Part shown: positions 18,436-27,892 of the stretch, one piece after another | Numbering within the stretch: the stretch's first letter is position 1 | How the letters are laid out: each line of letters opens with the position of its first letter | NCBI RefSeq assembly: GCF_001870515.1 | Contig: NZ_MDGT01000003.1 | Span: 264,151 to 328,150 of the forward strand | Source: Idiomarina sp. MD25a | GTDB taxonomy: Bacteria > Pseudomonadota > Gammaproteobacteria > Enterobacterales > Alteromonadaceae | Direction: 5' to 3' | Length of the DNA: 64,000 bases | Translations under genes and position numbers: made by a program | Notes under the pieces: generated by a model | What the model saw: the letters and a program-made list of their open reading frames with translations, nothing else | Database searches by the model: none | What the model was told of the DNA's origin: nothing

Positions 18436-19025
18436 AGCAGTCGATTAACTTATACACCGACGAACTCAAGCCTGTTGTTCTAAGACTTTCTTTAGTACGT
18501 AGCCTAATTGCAGCATTGGTTCTGATCCTCGTCATCGTGGTGGGTTGGGTTGTTCTACAGAACATAGCCGAGCAACGCAGTGCCGAGGTTGACCATATTA
18601 ACCAGCAACTGCAGCAGTTGCAGCAGCAACAAACTCAATTACAGTCGCAGGTACAACAAAAGAATCCTGATCAGCAGTTAGTTCAACAATCCGAGAACTT
18701 GAGTCGACGGATTCAGCAACAAATGCAGCTCAACGAACGTTTGACTCATCTAGAGTCGCGTCAGCTAATTGCGCCTCAGCAGTTGATGACAGAGCTCCAA
18801 GCGATTGATATGGAAGGCCTTTGGTTGACCGAGTTCGGTATTTCACAGGGGCGCATTAATCTGCATGGTAAGGCCATTAAGGGCAACCTTATCCCAAGCT
18901 GGATGGCGCGTTTTGATGGCGAGCCGGTATTGAGTGATAGTCGCTTCTCGGTTGTCGACTTATCGCAAGACGAGCAGGACAACCAAACCTTCAGTTTGGC
19001 GAGTGAGCGAGGTTCGGATGAATAA
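18432..19025 (+). CDS. mshI2: MSHA biogenesis protein MshI2 (PilN-like)
   Basis: 197 residues. The N-terminus QSINLYTDEL is the PilN-type motif that contacts the PilM-like protein in the cytoplasm. One membrane segment (about 23-44) and a Gln-rich coiled coil (about 48-105) lead to a small periplasmic domain. It is expected to form the inner-membrane alignment complex with MshJ. It overlaps mshI by 4 bases and mshJ by 8. Confidence 0.87.
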   Translation: MKQSINLYTDELKPVVLRLSLVRSLIAALVLILVIVVGWVVLQNIAEQRSAEVDHINQQLQQLQQQQTQLQSQVQQKNPDQQLVQQSENLSRRIQQQMQLNERLTHLESRQLIAPQQLMTELQAIDMEGLWLTEFGISQGRINLHGKAIKGNLIPSWMARFDGEPVLSDSRFSVVDLSQDEQDNQTFSLASERGSDE

Positions 19026-19653
19026 GCGCTGGCAACAAATAAATGACTGGTTTCAGCAGCAACCTCGTGATCGTCGCATTCTGATTGCTACATTGTTGTG
19101 GGTACTTATCGCAGTTTACTTGGTCAGTGTATTGGTGATGCCAGAAATTAAAATCATGAATACCGCAAGTCAGCGTACTGCCCAACTGCAACAGCAAGTG
19201 ACCCAAGCTGAAGCCTTGAACGAACAACTTCAGCGGCAATTGCAACAGGACGTAAACCAGCCGTTGCGCGAAGATATTACAAGTAAGCAAAAACGTTTGC
19301 AGCAACTCGTCGAACAAGCCAGTGGGCACAGCGTATTGGGTGCTGCGCAACGAAAGCAGTTTTTGCGTGAAGCGCTTAACTATCCGGATAGCATGCAGCT
19401 GATTTCGCTCAATACACCACAGCCTGAACGTATTACCGATGAAGACAGTGGAGCGCTGTATCAGCACCGGGTTGATGCCGTGCTTAGGGGCGACTTTGCT
19501 ACCATCAAAAGCTATGCCGAGCAATTGCAAACCGCGTTTCCAGAGGTTGAATGGCTACGATTCAATTATCAGGTTGATGCCTATCCGCAAGCGCAACTAA
19601 CGATTGCGTGGCGCATTATTAGTATGGATAAGGAGTTTATCGGTGCTAACTAG
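19018..19653 (+). CDS. mshJ: MSHA biogenesis protein MshJ (PilO-like)
   Basis: 211 residues from ATG at 19018 (MNKRWQQINDWFQQQPRDR), 8 bases inside mshI2; the frame stays open 84 bases further up, but that would overlap mshI2 deeply. It has a PilO-like layout: short cytoplasmic part, one membrane helix (about 24-45), coiled coil (about 50-105) and periplasmic domain. It partners the PilN-like protein in the pilus alignment complex. Confidence 0.87.
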   Translation: MNKRWQQINDWFQQQPRDRRILIATLLWVLIAVYLVSVLVMPEIKIMNTASQRTAQLQQQVTQAEALNEQLQRQLQQDVNQPLREDITSKQKRLQQLVEQASGHSVLGAAQRKQFLREALNYPDSMQLISLNTPQPERITDEDSGALYQHRVDAVLRGDFATIKSYAEQLQTAFPEVEWLRFNYQVDAYPQAQLTIAWRIISMDKEFIGAN

Positions 19654-19996
19654 TCCTTATCGTGTTGGATATTTGCTTGCAAGCGTCCTGCTGCTTACTT
19701 CTATGCAAACGTTGGCGCAAGACCCTACGCGGCCTTATGGCTGGCAATCCGGTCGCAGTGCCAGTGTTAATCAAGATATGAATTTAGTATTAACGCAAGT
19801 CGTGGTGTCGAGTGACTCCCAACGCGCGTTAATTAACAATCAATGGCTCAAGCCTGGGGATACTATCGCAGGTTATCAGGTTGACGGTATCGGTTCTAAC
19901 CAGGTTGTGCTGCGTAGTAATCAAGAGCAACGCGTGCTTAAGTTATTTCAGCCATTGAATATAAAGAATAATGAATCTCAGGGAGATCAAGAATGA
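19643..19996 (+). CDS. mshK: MSHA biogenesis protein MshK (PilP-like)
   Basis: 117 residues from a GTG at 19643, chosen because AAGGAG (19630-19635) lies 7 bases upstream; a longer frame begins at 19604. A signal peptide (about 1-28, ending TLAQ) is followed by DPTRPYGW, the typical start of PilP/GspC-like periplasmic proteins, and one small beta domain that links the inner-membrane complex to the secretin. It overlaps mshJ by 11 bases and mshL by 4. Confidence 0.85.
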   Translation: MLTSPYRVGYLLASVLLLTSMQTLAQDPTRPYGWQSGRSASVNQDMNLVLTQVVVSSDSQRALINNQWLKPGDTIAGYQVDGIGSNQVVLRSNQEQRVLKLFQPLNIKNNESQGDQE

Positions 19997-21672
19997 GAGT
20001 GCTTTGGATAGCAGCGATAGCAGCGTTGCTGACGAGTTGCGCCTATCAGCCCGATAAAAAACCACAAGAGGCTTATCAGGCGATGCAGCAAGATACCCCT
20101 GTGCAAGGTAGTAATAAGAAACCCACCACACTACCGACTGATGTCGCTGCGTTTTTAAACCAGTCTGCAGAGAGTAACGCATCTGGTGCGAGTGAGCTCG
20201 TCGGTGAAGAGCCGCGCTTTGTGTTGCAGGCGGATGGCGTTGCGGCAAAGCAGTTTTTTTACAGCCTCACCGTGGATACTCCCTATAACATCGTTGTGCA
20301 TCCTGATGTAACGGGTGATATTTCACTTGATTTAAAGGACGTGACTATTGATGAAACACTCGATGTTGTGAGTGATATCTATGGTTATGAAGTTCGTCGC
20401 GAAGGCCGAATGATCCAAGTGTATCCAGCAGGTGTGCGCACGCAAACATTTGCACTCGACTATCTTTCGTTGAAACGTTTTGGCTTGTCGCAAACGCAAA
20501 TTACCAGCGGTGGTGTGAGCCAAGAACGTAACAACAACAGTGGTTATGGCAACAACAACCGTAGTAATAGTAGCCTTTCCAATAACAGTGGCTTAGGTGG
20601 CCTGAATGGCAGCGGCCAAAACCAGAATTTTGGTGGTATGAATGCTGGCGGCGCCAATGGCGCTTCAGTGAACACGCAGTCTGAGACAGACTTGTGGGGT
20701 AGCCTAGAAGAAATGATAGAAGGCATCGTAGGCGGTAACGGTAGTGTGGTGCTCTCACCGCAAGCGGGATTAGTCAGTGTGACCGCGCAACCGTCGAAGT
20801 TACGTGCGGTCGATCAGTTTCTAGAAAACTTGCAGTCACGTTTGCAACGTCAGGTTATTCTTGAGGCACGCATTGTTGAGGTGACGTTGGGCGACCAGTA
20901 TCAACAGGGTATCCGTTGGAACGAACTCAACATGAGTGGTCGTTTTGACTTTGGCTTTAATGGCTCTGTTCCGAATGATATTGCCGCTGCCACAGCCGAC
21001 GGCGTGTTTGGTCTGACATTTAATTCTGATCGTTTTACCGGTTTCTTAGAGTTGTTGCAGACTCAAGGCAGTGTGCAAGTGCTATCAAACCCACGCGTCA
21101 CGGCATCGAACAATCAAAAAGCGGTAATTAAAATTGGTGAAGATGAGTACTACGTCACTGATGTTACCTCGCAAACTAATACCACCGTCACACAGGATGC
21201 GCTAACGAGTTCAAATGTTGATTTGACGCCGTTTTTCTCGGGTATCTCACTTGATGTAACGCCTCAAATTAGTGACGACGGTGAGGTGACTTTGCATGTT
21301 CACCCATCAGTGGTCGAAACCAGCGAGCAGGAAAAAGTCATCACTATTGGTGATGAAACGTTAAGGTTGCCGTTGGCGCGTAGCAATATTCGCGAATCGG
21401 ACACCATCGTCCGTGCGCGTAGCGGAGAAATCGTGGTGCTCGGTGGGCTGATGCAAAACTCGACGTCCGAGAATGTCGAGAAAGTGCCATTATTGGGTGA
21501 TTTGCCGCTGGTGGGTAACCTTTTCAAAAATAAAAGCAATGATTCATCTAAGAAAGAGTTGGTTATTTTAATTAAGCCAACCGTTATCGGTGCTGACACC
21601 TGGCAAAAGGAGCTGGAGCGTTCGCGTGAGCTGCTGGAAACCTGGTTTCCAGATATCGCTCAAGACCAGTAA
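19993..21672 (+). CDS. mshL: MSHA secretin MshL, outer-membrane lipoprotein
   Basis: 559 residues. The signal peptide ends in the lipobox LLTSC (Cys16), so the protein is likely lipidated. Periplasmic N-domains (about 70-250) include STN-like and NolW-like parts split by a low-complexity Asn/Ser/Gly stretch (about 178-235). The secretin barrel domain follows (about 285-550), with VEVTLGDQYQQGI, VQVLSNPRVTASNNQKAVI, GEIVVLGGLMQN and VPLLGDLPLVGNLF. It forms the pore through which the pilus leaves the cell. The start overlaps mshK by 4 bases. Confidence 0.95.
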   Translation: MRVLWIAAIAALLTSCAYQPDKKPQEAYQAMQQDTPVQGSNKKPTTLPTDVAAFLNQSAESNASGASELVGEEPRFVLQADGVAAKQFFYSLTVDTPYNIVVHPDVTGDISLDLKDVTIDETLDVVSDIYGYEVRREGRMIQVYPAGVRTQTFALDYLSLKRFGLSQTQITSGGVSQERNNNSGYGNNNRSNSSLSNNSGLGGLNGSGQNQNFGGMNAGGANGASVNTQSETDLWGSLEEMIEGIVGGNGSVVLSPQAGLVSVTAQPSKLRAVDQFLENLQSRLQRQVILEARIVEVTLGDQYQQGIRWNELNMSGRFDFGFNGSVPNDIAAATADGVFGLTFNSDRFTGFLELLQTQGSVQVLSNPRVTASNNQKAVIKIGEDEYYVTDVTSQTNTTVTQDALTSSNVDLTPFFSGISLDVTPQISDDGEVTLHVHPSVVETSEQEKVITIGDETLRLPLARSNIRESDTIVRARSGEIVVLGGLMQNSTSENVEKVPLLGDLPLVGNLFKNKSNDSSKKELVILIKPTVIGADTWQKELERSRELLETWFPDIAQDQ

Positions 21673-21685
21673 ACGTTGAATCGCT

Positions 21686-22615
21686 ATGTACTTGTATCAT
21701 TACGGGCTGAATCAACTGCCGTTTACCATAACACCGAATACACAGTTTTACTGTGAGCTGAAAAGTCACGATCAAGCGGCTAAAGTGGTGTTAACGGCCT
21801 TGAATACGGGTGAAGGTTTTATCAAAGTTACTGGCGAGGTCGGTACGGGTAAAACACTGCTATGTCGGCGCTTGCTAGAAGAAATACCTGATTATTTCTA
21901 CACCGCGTATGTGCCCGATTCTTATCTCAGCCCCGATCAATTGAGGCGTGCGGTGGCACAAGAGTTGGGCGTTGATACCGCCGAGGTAGGGAGTGAACAC
22001 CAACTCGCTCGCGCATTGCAGGAGAGACTGCTAGAAATTAGTCAGTCTGGGCGTGAGGTCGTGTTGATTGTGGATGAAGCGCAGGCGCTGCCGGAGGATA
22101 GTCTAGAGGCGTTGCGGCTACTATCGAACTTAGAGACTGAATCGCGTAAATTGCTACATATTATTCTGGTCGGGCAACCCGAGCTTGATGAACGTTTGGC
22201 ACAACATAACTTTCGTCAGTTAAGGCAACGCATCACCTTTTCACATCGGCTGACAGCCATGAATGCACGTGAAACCGCGCAGTATATCGGCCACCGGATG
22301 CGTATCGCAGGATACAAAGGCGAGCCGATTTTTTCAGCCGGTTTGGTTTCCGCGTTGTATGAGAGTAGTCGCGGTATTCCGCGGTTGGTGAATGTGCTGG
22401 CACATAAAATGCTGTTATTGGCTTACGGTGAAGGACGGAAAAGGTTGTCACATAAGGATTTAAAATTGGCAACTAAGGATACCGCAGATACGCGCTATCG
22501 CTCGCCGGTCGTGCGCCTGATGATATGGACATTGCTATTAGTGCTGGTGGGCGCTTCAGCATTACTTGGCTTAACGTTTGAACACCCCGCTTGGCCGTGG
22601 AATTCTGTCGCATGA
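21686..22615 (+). CDS. mshM: MSHA biogenesis ATPase MshM (ExeA-like)
   Basis: 309 residues. AAA ATPase of the ExeA/GspA group: starts MYLYHYGLNQLPFTITPNT, Walker A GEVGTGKTLLCRR (about 50-62), Walker B VLIVDEAQALP (about 126-136), sensor region ILVGQPELDE. A single membrane segment lies near the C-terminus (about 275-297). Relatives help insert or assemble the secretin through the peptidoglycan layer. It overlaps mshN by 4 bases. Confidence 0.92.
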   Translation: MYLYHYGLNQLPFTITPNTQFYCELKSHDQAAKVVLTALNTGEGFIKVTGEVGTGKTLLCRRLLEEIPDYFYTAYVPDSYLSPDQLRRAVAQELGVDTAEVGSEHQLARALQERLLEISQSGREVVLIVDEAQALPEDSLEALRLLSNLETESRKLLHIILVGQPELDERLAQHNFRQLRQRITFSHRLTAMNARETAQYIGHRMRIAGYKGEPIFSAGLVSALYESSRGIPRLVNVLAHKMLLLAYGEGRKRLSHKDLKLATKDTADTRYRSPVVRLMIWTLLLVLVGASALLGLTFEHPAWPWNSVA

Positions 22616-23724
22616 GTATATTGAATAAAGTGTTAAAAGATTTGGATAAGCGTGGACAAAAGCCGGGCGAGGCCGAACTCAGTGGTGGCTCGGCGGTTGC
22701 GGGGCCATCCTCACGCTTGCCTTGGGCGCTTGCCATTGCAGCGCTAATACTGCTGGTGATCGCCCTTGTCGCCGGCTACGTTAGCTGGACCTACTGGGCC
22801 GGCGATAGCCGCTCACTTGATGCAAAAAGCGATGAGCAATCACAGCCTCGGTTAGTACAGCAGGCGCCGAACTCACAAAAAAGTGATTTCGTCCGTCCAG
22901 CAACAACGCCGGAGCCGCAACCAACGCCCTCAACTGCCAATGCGCAAAAGGTAGATAGCGTAAAGCCTGAACCTCAGCCGGTGCCCGTTGAAGCGGAGTC
23001 GATAGGGGAAGCGGATACAGCAGTACAGGCAGTGTCAGAATCGAAACCTCAAATAGTTTCTAAACCCGAAGCTGACTCAGAGTCCGAACCAACACCAGAA
23101 CCGGCATTGGTGAAAAAATCGGTTGAATTGTCCCCTCAACAGCTCATCGAGCGTGAAATTACCGCAGCACATGAGACAGCGGACAAAGGACTACTGAGCG
23201 AATCTGCAAAGCATTGGCAGCGCGTATTAAGCATTGAGCCCAATCACATTGAAGCACGTCGCCAACTGGCAGCACTCCAATTTGGCCGTAATCGTTGGCA
23301 GGACGCGCTGCAGGTACTAACCACCGGACTCGAACTGAACCCCAAAGCGCATGAACTACGGTTACTTGCCGCTAAAATGCTGCAAAAACGTGAACAACCT
23401 CAGTTGGCGCTGACATTGTTACACCAAGCGCAGCCGCAGGTGAGTGACTACTTAGAATATTATCGGTTAAAAGCGCAACTCGCCCAGCAATTGAATCAGT
23501 GGGTCGTAATGGCTCAGAGCTACAAAGCTCTCACTGAAGCACAACCGACACAGGGTCGTTGGTGGCTAGGTCAAGCCATTGCGCAACAGCAGTTAGGCGA
23601 AACTGAAAATGCCGTAAGTGCGTTTAAGCGTGCACGGAAATTAATTCAACATGCGCCCACACTCGACTTTATCGAGCAACAACTCAACTTATTGGTAGAG
23701 CAGGATGAAGCGACCTCGTCTTAA
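22612..23724 (+). CDS. mshN: MSHA biogenesis protein MshN (TPR protein)
   Basis: 370 residues from the ATG that overlaps the mshM stop (ATGA). It has a short cytoplasmic start (SILNKVLKDLDKRG), one membrane helix (about 42-65), a Pro/Glu/Ser-rich linker (about 70-185) and tetratricopeptide-like repeats (about 195-365). It is probably anchored in the inner membrane with the repeats in the periplasm, as a scaffold partner for MshM and MshL. The 3' end overlaps mshE by 20 bases. Confidence 0.88.
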   Translation: MSILNKVLKDLDKRGQKPGEAELSGGSAVAGPSSRLPWALAIAALILLVIALVAGYVSWTYWAGDSRSLDAKSDEQSQPRLVQQAPNSQKSDFVRPATTPEPQPTPSTANAQKVDSVKPEPQPVPVEAESIGEADTAVQAVSESKPQIVSKPEADSESEPTPEPALVKKSVELSPQQLIEREITAAHETADKGLLSESAKHWQRVLSIEPNHIEARRQLAALQFGRNRWQDALQVLTTGLELNPKAHELRLLAAKMLQKREQPQLALTLLHQAQPQVSDYLEYYRLKAQLAQQLNQWVVMAQSYKALTEAQPTQGRWWLGQAIAQQQLGETENAVSAFKRARKLIQHAPTLDFIEQQLNLLVEQDEATSS

Positions 23725-25468
23725 AATGCGACTGGGTGACTTGCTGGTACATGAGCAGGTCATCAGTGAAGAGCAACTTGAAAGTGCGCTGCAAGAGCAG
23801 CAAATAAGCGGGCGTAAGCTCGGCGCTACGCTGATTGATCTCGAGTACATAACCGAAGAACAGTTGCTCGACTTCTTAGCCCAGCAATTAAAGCTTGAGC
23901 GTGTCAGCGTCGCCGACAAAAAAATTAACCCGAAAGACGTGCAATTACTGCCAGAAGTTCAAGCGCGCCGCTACCGTGCTTTAGTGATTGAGGCCGATAG
24001 CGATACGGCGCTGGTGGGGATGAGCGACCCGGCAGATTTGGCTGCGGTTGATGCGGTAACTCAGCATCTCGCGCCACGCGAAATTACTCTGGCGGTCGTT
24101 TCTGAAGGAGAGTTGCTGTCAGCGTTTGATAGTTTATACCGACGCACCAAAGAAATTGAGACCTTCGCGAGTCAGTTGCAGACAGAATATGAAGAAACCG
24201 AAGACTTCACGCTCGGTGCGGATAGCTTAGATGACGACGATGATGATGCAACGGTCGCTAAGCTTTTAAAGTCGATTTTCGAAGACGCCGTACAAGTACG
24301 CGCCTCGGATATTCATATCGAACCCGATCAAAATATGTTGCGCATTCGCCAACGGGTAGATGGCGTGTTGCAAGAAAATATTCTTGATGAGACCAATATC
24401 GCCAATGCGCTGGTTTTACGCCTGAAACTGATGGCAGGACTGGATATTTCCGAGCGCCGCTTACCTCAGGACGGACGCTTCAACATCAAGGTGAAAAAAC
24501 ACAGTATTGATGTGCGTGTATCCACCATGCCGGTGCAGTACGGCGAAGCCTGTGTCATGCGTTTACTTGATCAGTCCAGCGGTATTTTATCGTTGGATCA
24601 AGTCGGTATGCCGCCGGATATCCTCAAGCGCGTGCGTCACTTAATTCATCGCCCGCACGGTATGTTACTGGTAACGGGTCCAACCGGTTCGGGTAAAACA
24701 ACTACGCTCTATGGCGCGTTGAGTGAACTCAATACCGAAGAAAAGAAAGTCATTACCGTAGAAGACCCTGTGGAATACCGTTTACCGCGAATCTCACAGG
24801 TGCAAGTGAGCAACAAAATTGGACTCGACTTTGCCCGCGTGTTGCGCACCACGTTGCGTCAGGATCCGGACATTATCATGGTGGGTGAGATGCGTGACCA
24901 CGAAACGGTCGAAATCGGCCTACGCGGTGCGATCACGGGTCACATGGTGCTATCAACGTTACACACTAACGACGCGATTACCAGCGCCATGCGTTTGATT
25001 GATATGGGCGCGCCTTCTTACCTCGTTGCGGCGGCATTACGCGGCGTTATTGCGCAGCGGTTGGTACGGCGTGTCTGTGAGCGCTGTGCCCACGATGACA
25101 CACCGGACGAAGCGCAACGCGCGATACTTGAACACTTGGAGAAAGGTAGTTGCGACCAGCCTTTTAAAAAGGGTGTAGGTTGTCAAAATTGTAACCACAC
25201 TGGATACCGAGGCCGTATCGGTGTGTTTGAACTACTTGAAATGAACAGCGCCATGATGGAGGCATTACGGCAAGAGGATACTCAACGCTTTGCTGAGGCG
25301 GCTAAGAACGCTAAAGGCTATCGCTCAATGGCCAACGTTGCACTCGACTTTGCTAAACAAGGTGTAACCAGCATTGATGAAGTGTTGTTCCTCGCCGAGA
25401 GCGTCGAAGAAAACGTCGCTGCGACCAATATTAGTGAGCTGGCGCAAAGTGATGAGAGTGATGACTAA
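23705..25468 (+). CDS. mshE: MSHA pilus extension ATPase MshE
   Basis: 587 residues. Two MshEN-type repeats at the N-terminus read RLGDLLVHEQVISEEQLESA and KLGATLIDLEYITEEQLLDF. Arg9 and Gln32 fall where c-di-GMP-contacting residues have been reported in Vibrio cholerae MshE, though the Gly of the repeat consensus is replaced by Gln and Glu. The hexameric ATPase core has Walker A GPTGSGKTTTLYG (about 325-337), the Asp box, and Walker B DIIMVGEMRDHET. A tetracysteine metal site follows (CERC...CQNC). It powers pilus extension at the inner membrane. It overlaps mshN by 20 bases and sits 2 bases before mshG. Confidence 0.95.
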   Translation: MKRPRLKMRLGDLLVHEQVISEEQLESALQEQQISGRKLGATLIDLEYITEEQLLDFLAQQLKLERVSVADKKINPKDVQLLPEVQARRYRALVIEADSDTALVGMSDPADLAAVDAVTQHLAPREITLAVVSEGELLSAFDSLYRRTKEIETFASQLQTEYEETEDFTLGADSLDDDDDDATVAKLLKSIFEDAVQVRASDIHIEPDQNMLRIRQRVDGVLQENILDETNIANALVLRLKLMAGLDISERRLPQDGRFNIKVKKHSIDVRVSTMPVQYGEACVMRLLDQSSGILSLDQVGMPPDILKRVRHLIHRPHGMLLVTGPTGSGKTTTLYGALSELNTEEKKVITVEDPVEYRLPRISQVQVSNKIGLDFARVLRTTLRQDPDIIMVGEMRDHETVEIGLRGAITGHMVLSTLHTNDAITSAMRLIDMGAPSYLVAAALRGVIAQRLVRRVCERCAHDDTPDEAQRAILEHLEKGSCDQPFKKGVGCQNCNHTGYRGRIGVFELLEMNSAMMEALRQEDTQRFAEAAKNAKGYRSMANVALDFAKQGVTSIDEVLFLAESVEENVAATNISELAQSDESDD

Positions 25469-25470
25469 CC

Positions 25471-26721
25471 ATGCAGTTTAGCTACAAAGCGCGTGACAAA
25501 TCCGGCGGCATGCAGCAGGGAACGGTTGAGGCAAACGATGCCAAAGCAGCCGCTCAGGCGCTGATGCAGCGAGGTTTGATCCCGGTCGATGTAGCGGCAA
25601 GTAAGGGTAAAGTCAGTAACACAAAAATCAATAAATCAAGCGGCACGCTGTGGCAACAACTGAAGGCGATGACAGAGCCAAGTGTTGAGCTTGACCAATT
25701 GATTATCTTTTGTCGCCAAATGTACTCATTAACGAATGCGGGTATTCCCATTTTGCGCGCCATTGAGGGACTCGCCGATACCACGCAGAACAAACGTTTA
25801 GAACGCGCGCTACGCGATGTCCATGGGCAGCTTGAACGAGGTCGAACCTTGTCGGCAGGAATGTCACAGCACCCAAAAGTATTCTCGCGCCTGATAGTCG
25901 CGATTGTCCACGTAGGTGAAAACACGGGTCAATTAGAAGAGTCGTTCGAGCAGTTGGCACTGTATCTAGAAAAAGAGCAAGATACCCGAAAACGCATTAA
26001 AGCGGCGACGCGATATCCGACCTTTGTGATGATTGCTTTGGTGGTGGCGCTCTTCGTGCTAAACATTTTTGTGATACCGACTTTTGCCAATATGTTCAGC
26101 CGCTTTAAGGTCGAGCTTCCTTGGGCAACTCGAGCGCTGCTGGGCACCTCGGAATTTTTCGTTGCCTATTGGCCACTCATGTTGGTTGCCATGGTCGGTG
26201 CTTTTTTTGGTATTCGAGCTTATGTAAACAGCGACAGTGGGCGCCTGTTATGGGATAGGTGGAAACTGCGCATGCCGATCATCGGGTCGATTTTAGAGCG
26301 CTCAATTTTATCGCGTTTCGCGCGCAGTTTTTCCGTTATGTTATCGGCAGGGGTGCCCTTGACGCAGGCGTTATCCTTGGTAGCCGAAGCCGTCGATAAT
26401 GCTTACATGGAAAGTAAGATTTTAGATATTCGCCGCACCATTGAGCGGGGTGAGAATCTCTCGCGTGCCGCACGTCAATCAAAGCTGTTTACACCCCTGG
26501 TATTACAAATGATCGTGGTCGGCGAAGAGACGGGTCGCAGTGATACGTTGTTAAAGGAAGTTGCCGATTACTATGAGCGTGAGACTGACTACGATCTGAA
26601 AACACTGACCGCGCGTATTGAGCCTGTCATGATCGGCTTCGTCGCAATTTTAGTGCTTATTTTAGCATTGGGTATTTTCACCCCAATGTGGGACATGATG
26701 AATGCCTATCAGGGACGGTAA
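25471..26721 (+). CDS. mshG: MSHA platform protein MshG (PilC/GspF-like)
   Basis: 416 residues. Two GspF domains (about 75-195 and 280-400), each with AGIPILRAIE- or AGVPLTQALS-type motifs, and three hydrophobic helices (about 180-205, 225-250, 385-410) make it the inner-membrane platform on which MshE works. It begins MQFSYKARDKSGGMQQG, typical for the family. The stop TAA shares its last base with the ATG of mshF. Confidence 0.95.
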   Translation: MQFSYKARDKSGGMQQGTVEANDAKAAAQALMQRGLIPVDVAASKGKVSNTKINKSSGTLWQQLKAMTEPSVELDQLIIFCRQMYSLTNAGIPILRAIEGLADTTQNKRLERALRDVHGQLERGRTLSAGMSQHPKVFSRLIVAIVHVGENTGQLEESFEQLALYLEKEQDTRKRIKAATRYPTFVMIALVVALFVLNIFVIPTFANMFSRFKVELPWATRALLGTSEFFVAYWPLMLVAMVGAFFGIRAYVNSDSGRLLWDRWKLRMPIIGSILERSILSRFARSFSVMLSAGVPLTQALSLVAEAVDNAYMESKILDIRRTIERGENLSRAARQSKLFTPLVLQMIVVGEETGRSDTLLKEVADYYERETDYDLKTLTARIEPVMIGFVAILVLILALGIFTPMWDMMNAYQGR

Positions 26722-27179
26722 TGAAAAACCAAGCGCAAAGCGAACAGAGTTTTCGGAGTTTATTGCAAAATGTTGTTGTCGTCATCAGCGTGCTCGTGCT
26801 TTCGGGGGTAGCGTTATGGATCTGGTTTGCACCCGGGGACGATAGCGGTTGGCAAGAAACCAAGCGCGATATGGAGTTACGACGCTTTAATGATTCGTTG
26901 TTACTGGCACGCGCAGAGTGGATGCGCGAAGGTAAACCTAAACAGGTCTCACTTAACATAAGTGGTAGTGAGCAAAGCATCCAAATGAACAGCAAAGGTT
27001 GGCCGGCGGTTGAACAAGGATGCGTTGAACTTTGGCAACGCCTCGCTGATGCGCCAAGCCAATTAACGGGCTCGGTTGAGGGTCAAACGTGCTCATTTAG
27101 AATTGAACAAAAGCTATGGCAGGAATACAACGCTGAAACAGGTCAAATCCGGGCAAAAAACGCTAAATTCGACCTATGA
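26721..27179 (+). CDS. mshF: MSHA biogenesis protein MshF
   Basis: 152 residues from the ATG overlapping the mshG stop by one base. It has one membrane segment near the N-terminus (about 18-37) and a small periplasmic domain with two cysteines (CVELWQR and CSFRIEQ) that could form a disulphide. The family is known only from MSHA loci; its exact job is not established. It is the last gene of the assembly block before the pilin genes. Confidence 0.85.
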   Translation: MKNQAQSEQSFRSLLQNVVVVISVLVLSGVALWIWFAPGDDSGWQETKRDMELRRFNDSLLLARAEWMREGKPKQVSLNISGSEQSIQMNSKGWPAVEQGCVELWQRLADAPSQLTGSVEGQTCSFRIEQKLWQEYNAETGQIRAKNAKFDL

Positions 27180-27195
27180 ATTGTAAAAATGTCGT

Positions 27196-27203
27196 TATAC
27201 AAT
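27196..27203 (+). promoter_or_regulatory. Possible internal promoter for the pilin genes
   Basis: TATACAAT in the 53-base gap between mshF and mshB offers a good -10 (TATACA or TACAAT), but no convincing -35 is at the right distance. In V. cholerae the msh structural genes have their own promoter at this same position, which supports the call. Confidence 0.4.
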
Positions 27204-27232
27204 ATCACGAGAAATGATAAAGGACGCTGACT

Positions 27233-27850
27233 ATGGATAAACGGCAACAAGGTTTCACAATCATTGAGTTGATCATCGTGGTGGTGATTCTAGGCTTGTT
27301 AGCAGCCTCTGCTTTACCTCGCTTTACCGATGTCACCGCAGATGCAGAGGACTCAGCTATTGAAGGTGTTGCCGGTGGCTTTGCCAGCGCGGTGGGCATT
27401 GTGCGCGGTGAGTGGGAACTGCGCGGACGACCTAAAGGTGGCACGGACGGGGCAGGCGCTGAGTTGCAGATGGATGGCGTGCCGGTCTATGTGGATGGCG
27501 ATACAGGCTATCCCGTCAGTGGCAACAACGACACGGCGACCGACGTCACGCTCAGTAATGAAGATTGCCGCACTGTAATGACGGCTATTTTGCAAGGTTC
27601 ACCCACGGTGATGGCGGAAGGTGATGGCGGTGCGATTGATGAGTACCGTTATTATACTTACGCAACGGACGATCCAAACGCCTCTGCGGCGCAAGGGCAA
27701 GGTACCAATCAAGTGTGTGTTTACTATCTAGTGAACACCATTAAAGGAATTAGTCCTTTACCCTCGGGTAATGACTATCAGACAACCGGTAACTCGTTTG
27801 TCTACAACCCAAGGAACGGTGGTGTAAACGTGTTTAGTAACAATAACTAA
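27233..27850 (+). CDS. mshB: MSHA minor pilin MshB
   Basis: 205 residues. Class of type IV prepilins: short leader MDKRQQG, cleavage before Phe, Glu at +5 and a hydrophobic helix (FTIIELIIVVVILGLLAASA). The globular part has two cysteines (EDCRTV and NQVCVYY). MshB is thought to act as an initiating or accessory pilin. AAAGGA precedes the ATG, and the gene opens the structural block. Confidence 0.93.
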   Translation: MDKRQQGFTIIELIIVVVILGLLAASALPRFTDVTADAEDSAIEGVAGGFASAVGIVRGEWELRGRPKGGTDGAGAELQMDGVPVYVDGDTGYPVSGNNDTATDVTLSNEDCRTVMTAILQGSPTVMAEGDGGAIDEYRYYTYATDDPNASAAQGQGTNQVCVYYLVNTIKGISPLPSGNDYQTTGNSFVYNPRNGGVNVFSNNN

Positions 27851-27892
27851 CGCAGCACCAGAACTTATTTTATTTCAATGGAGAATGTAATC

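Noticed and set aside
18991-19530. Minus-strand open frame of 179 codons opposite mshJ
   Set aside because: It lies wholly over mshJ and mshI2, whose overlap pattern and family features are clear; no ribosome binding site or family signal was seen.
27878-27892. Upstream ATG (MENVIM) as the mshA start
   Set aside because: It lies over the GGAG that serves the ATG at 27893, and prepilin leaders of this family usually begin as MRNQKG.
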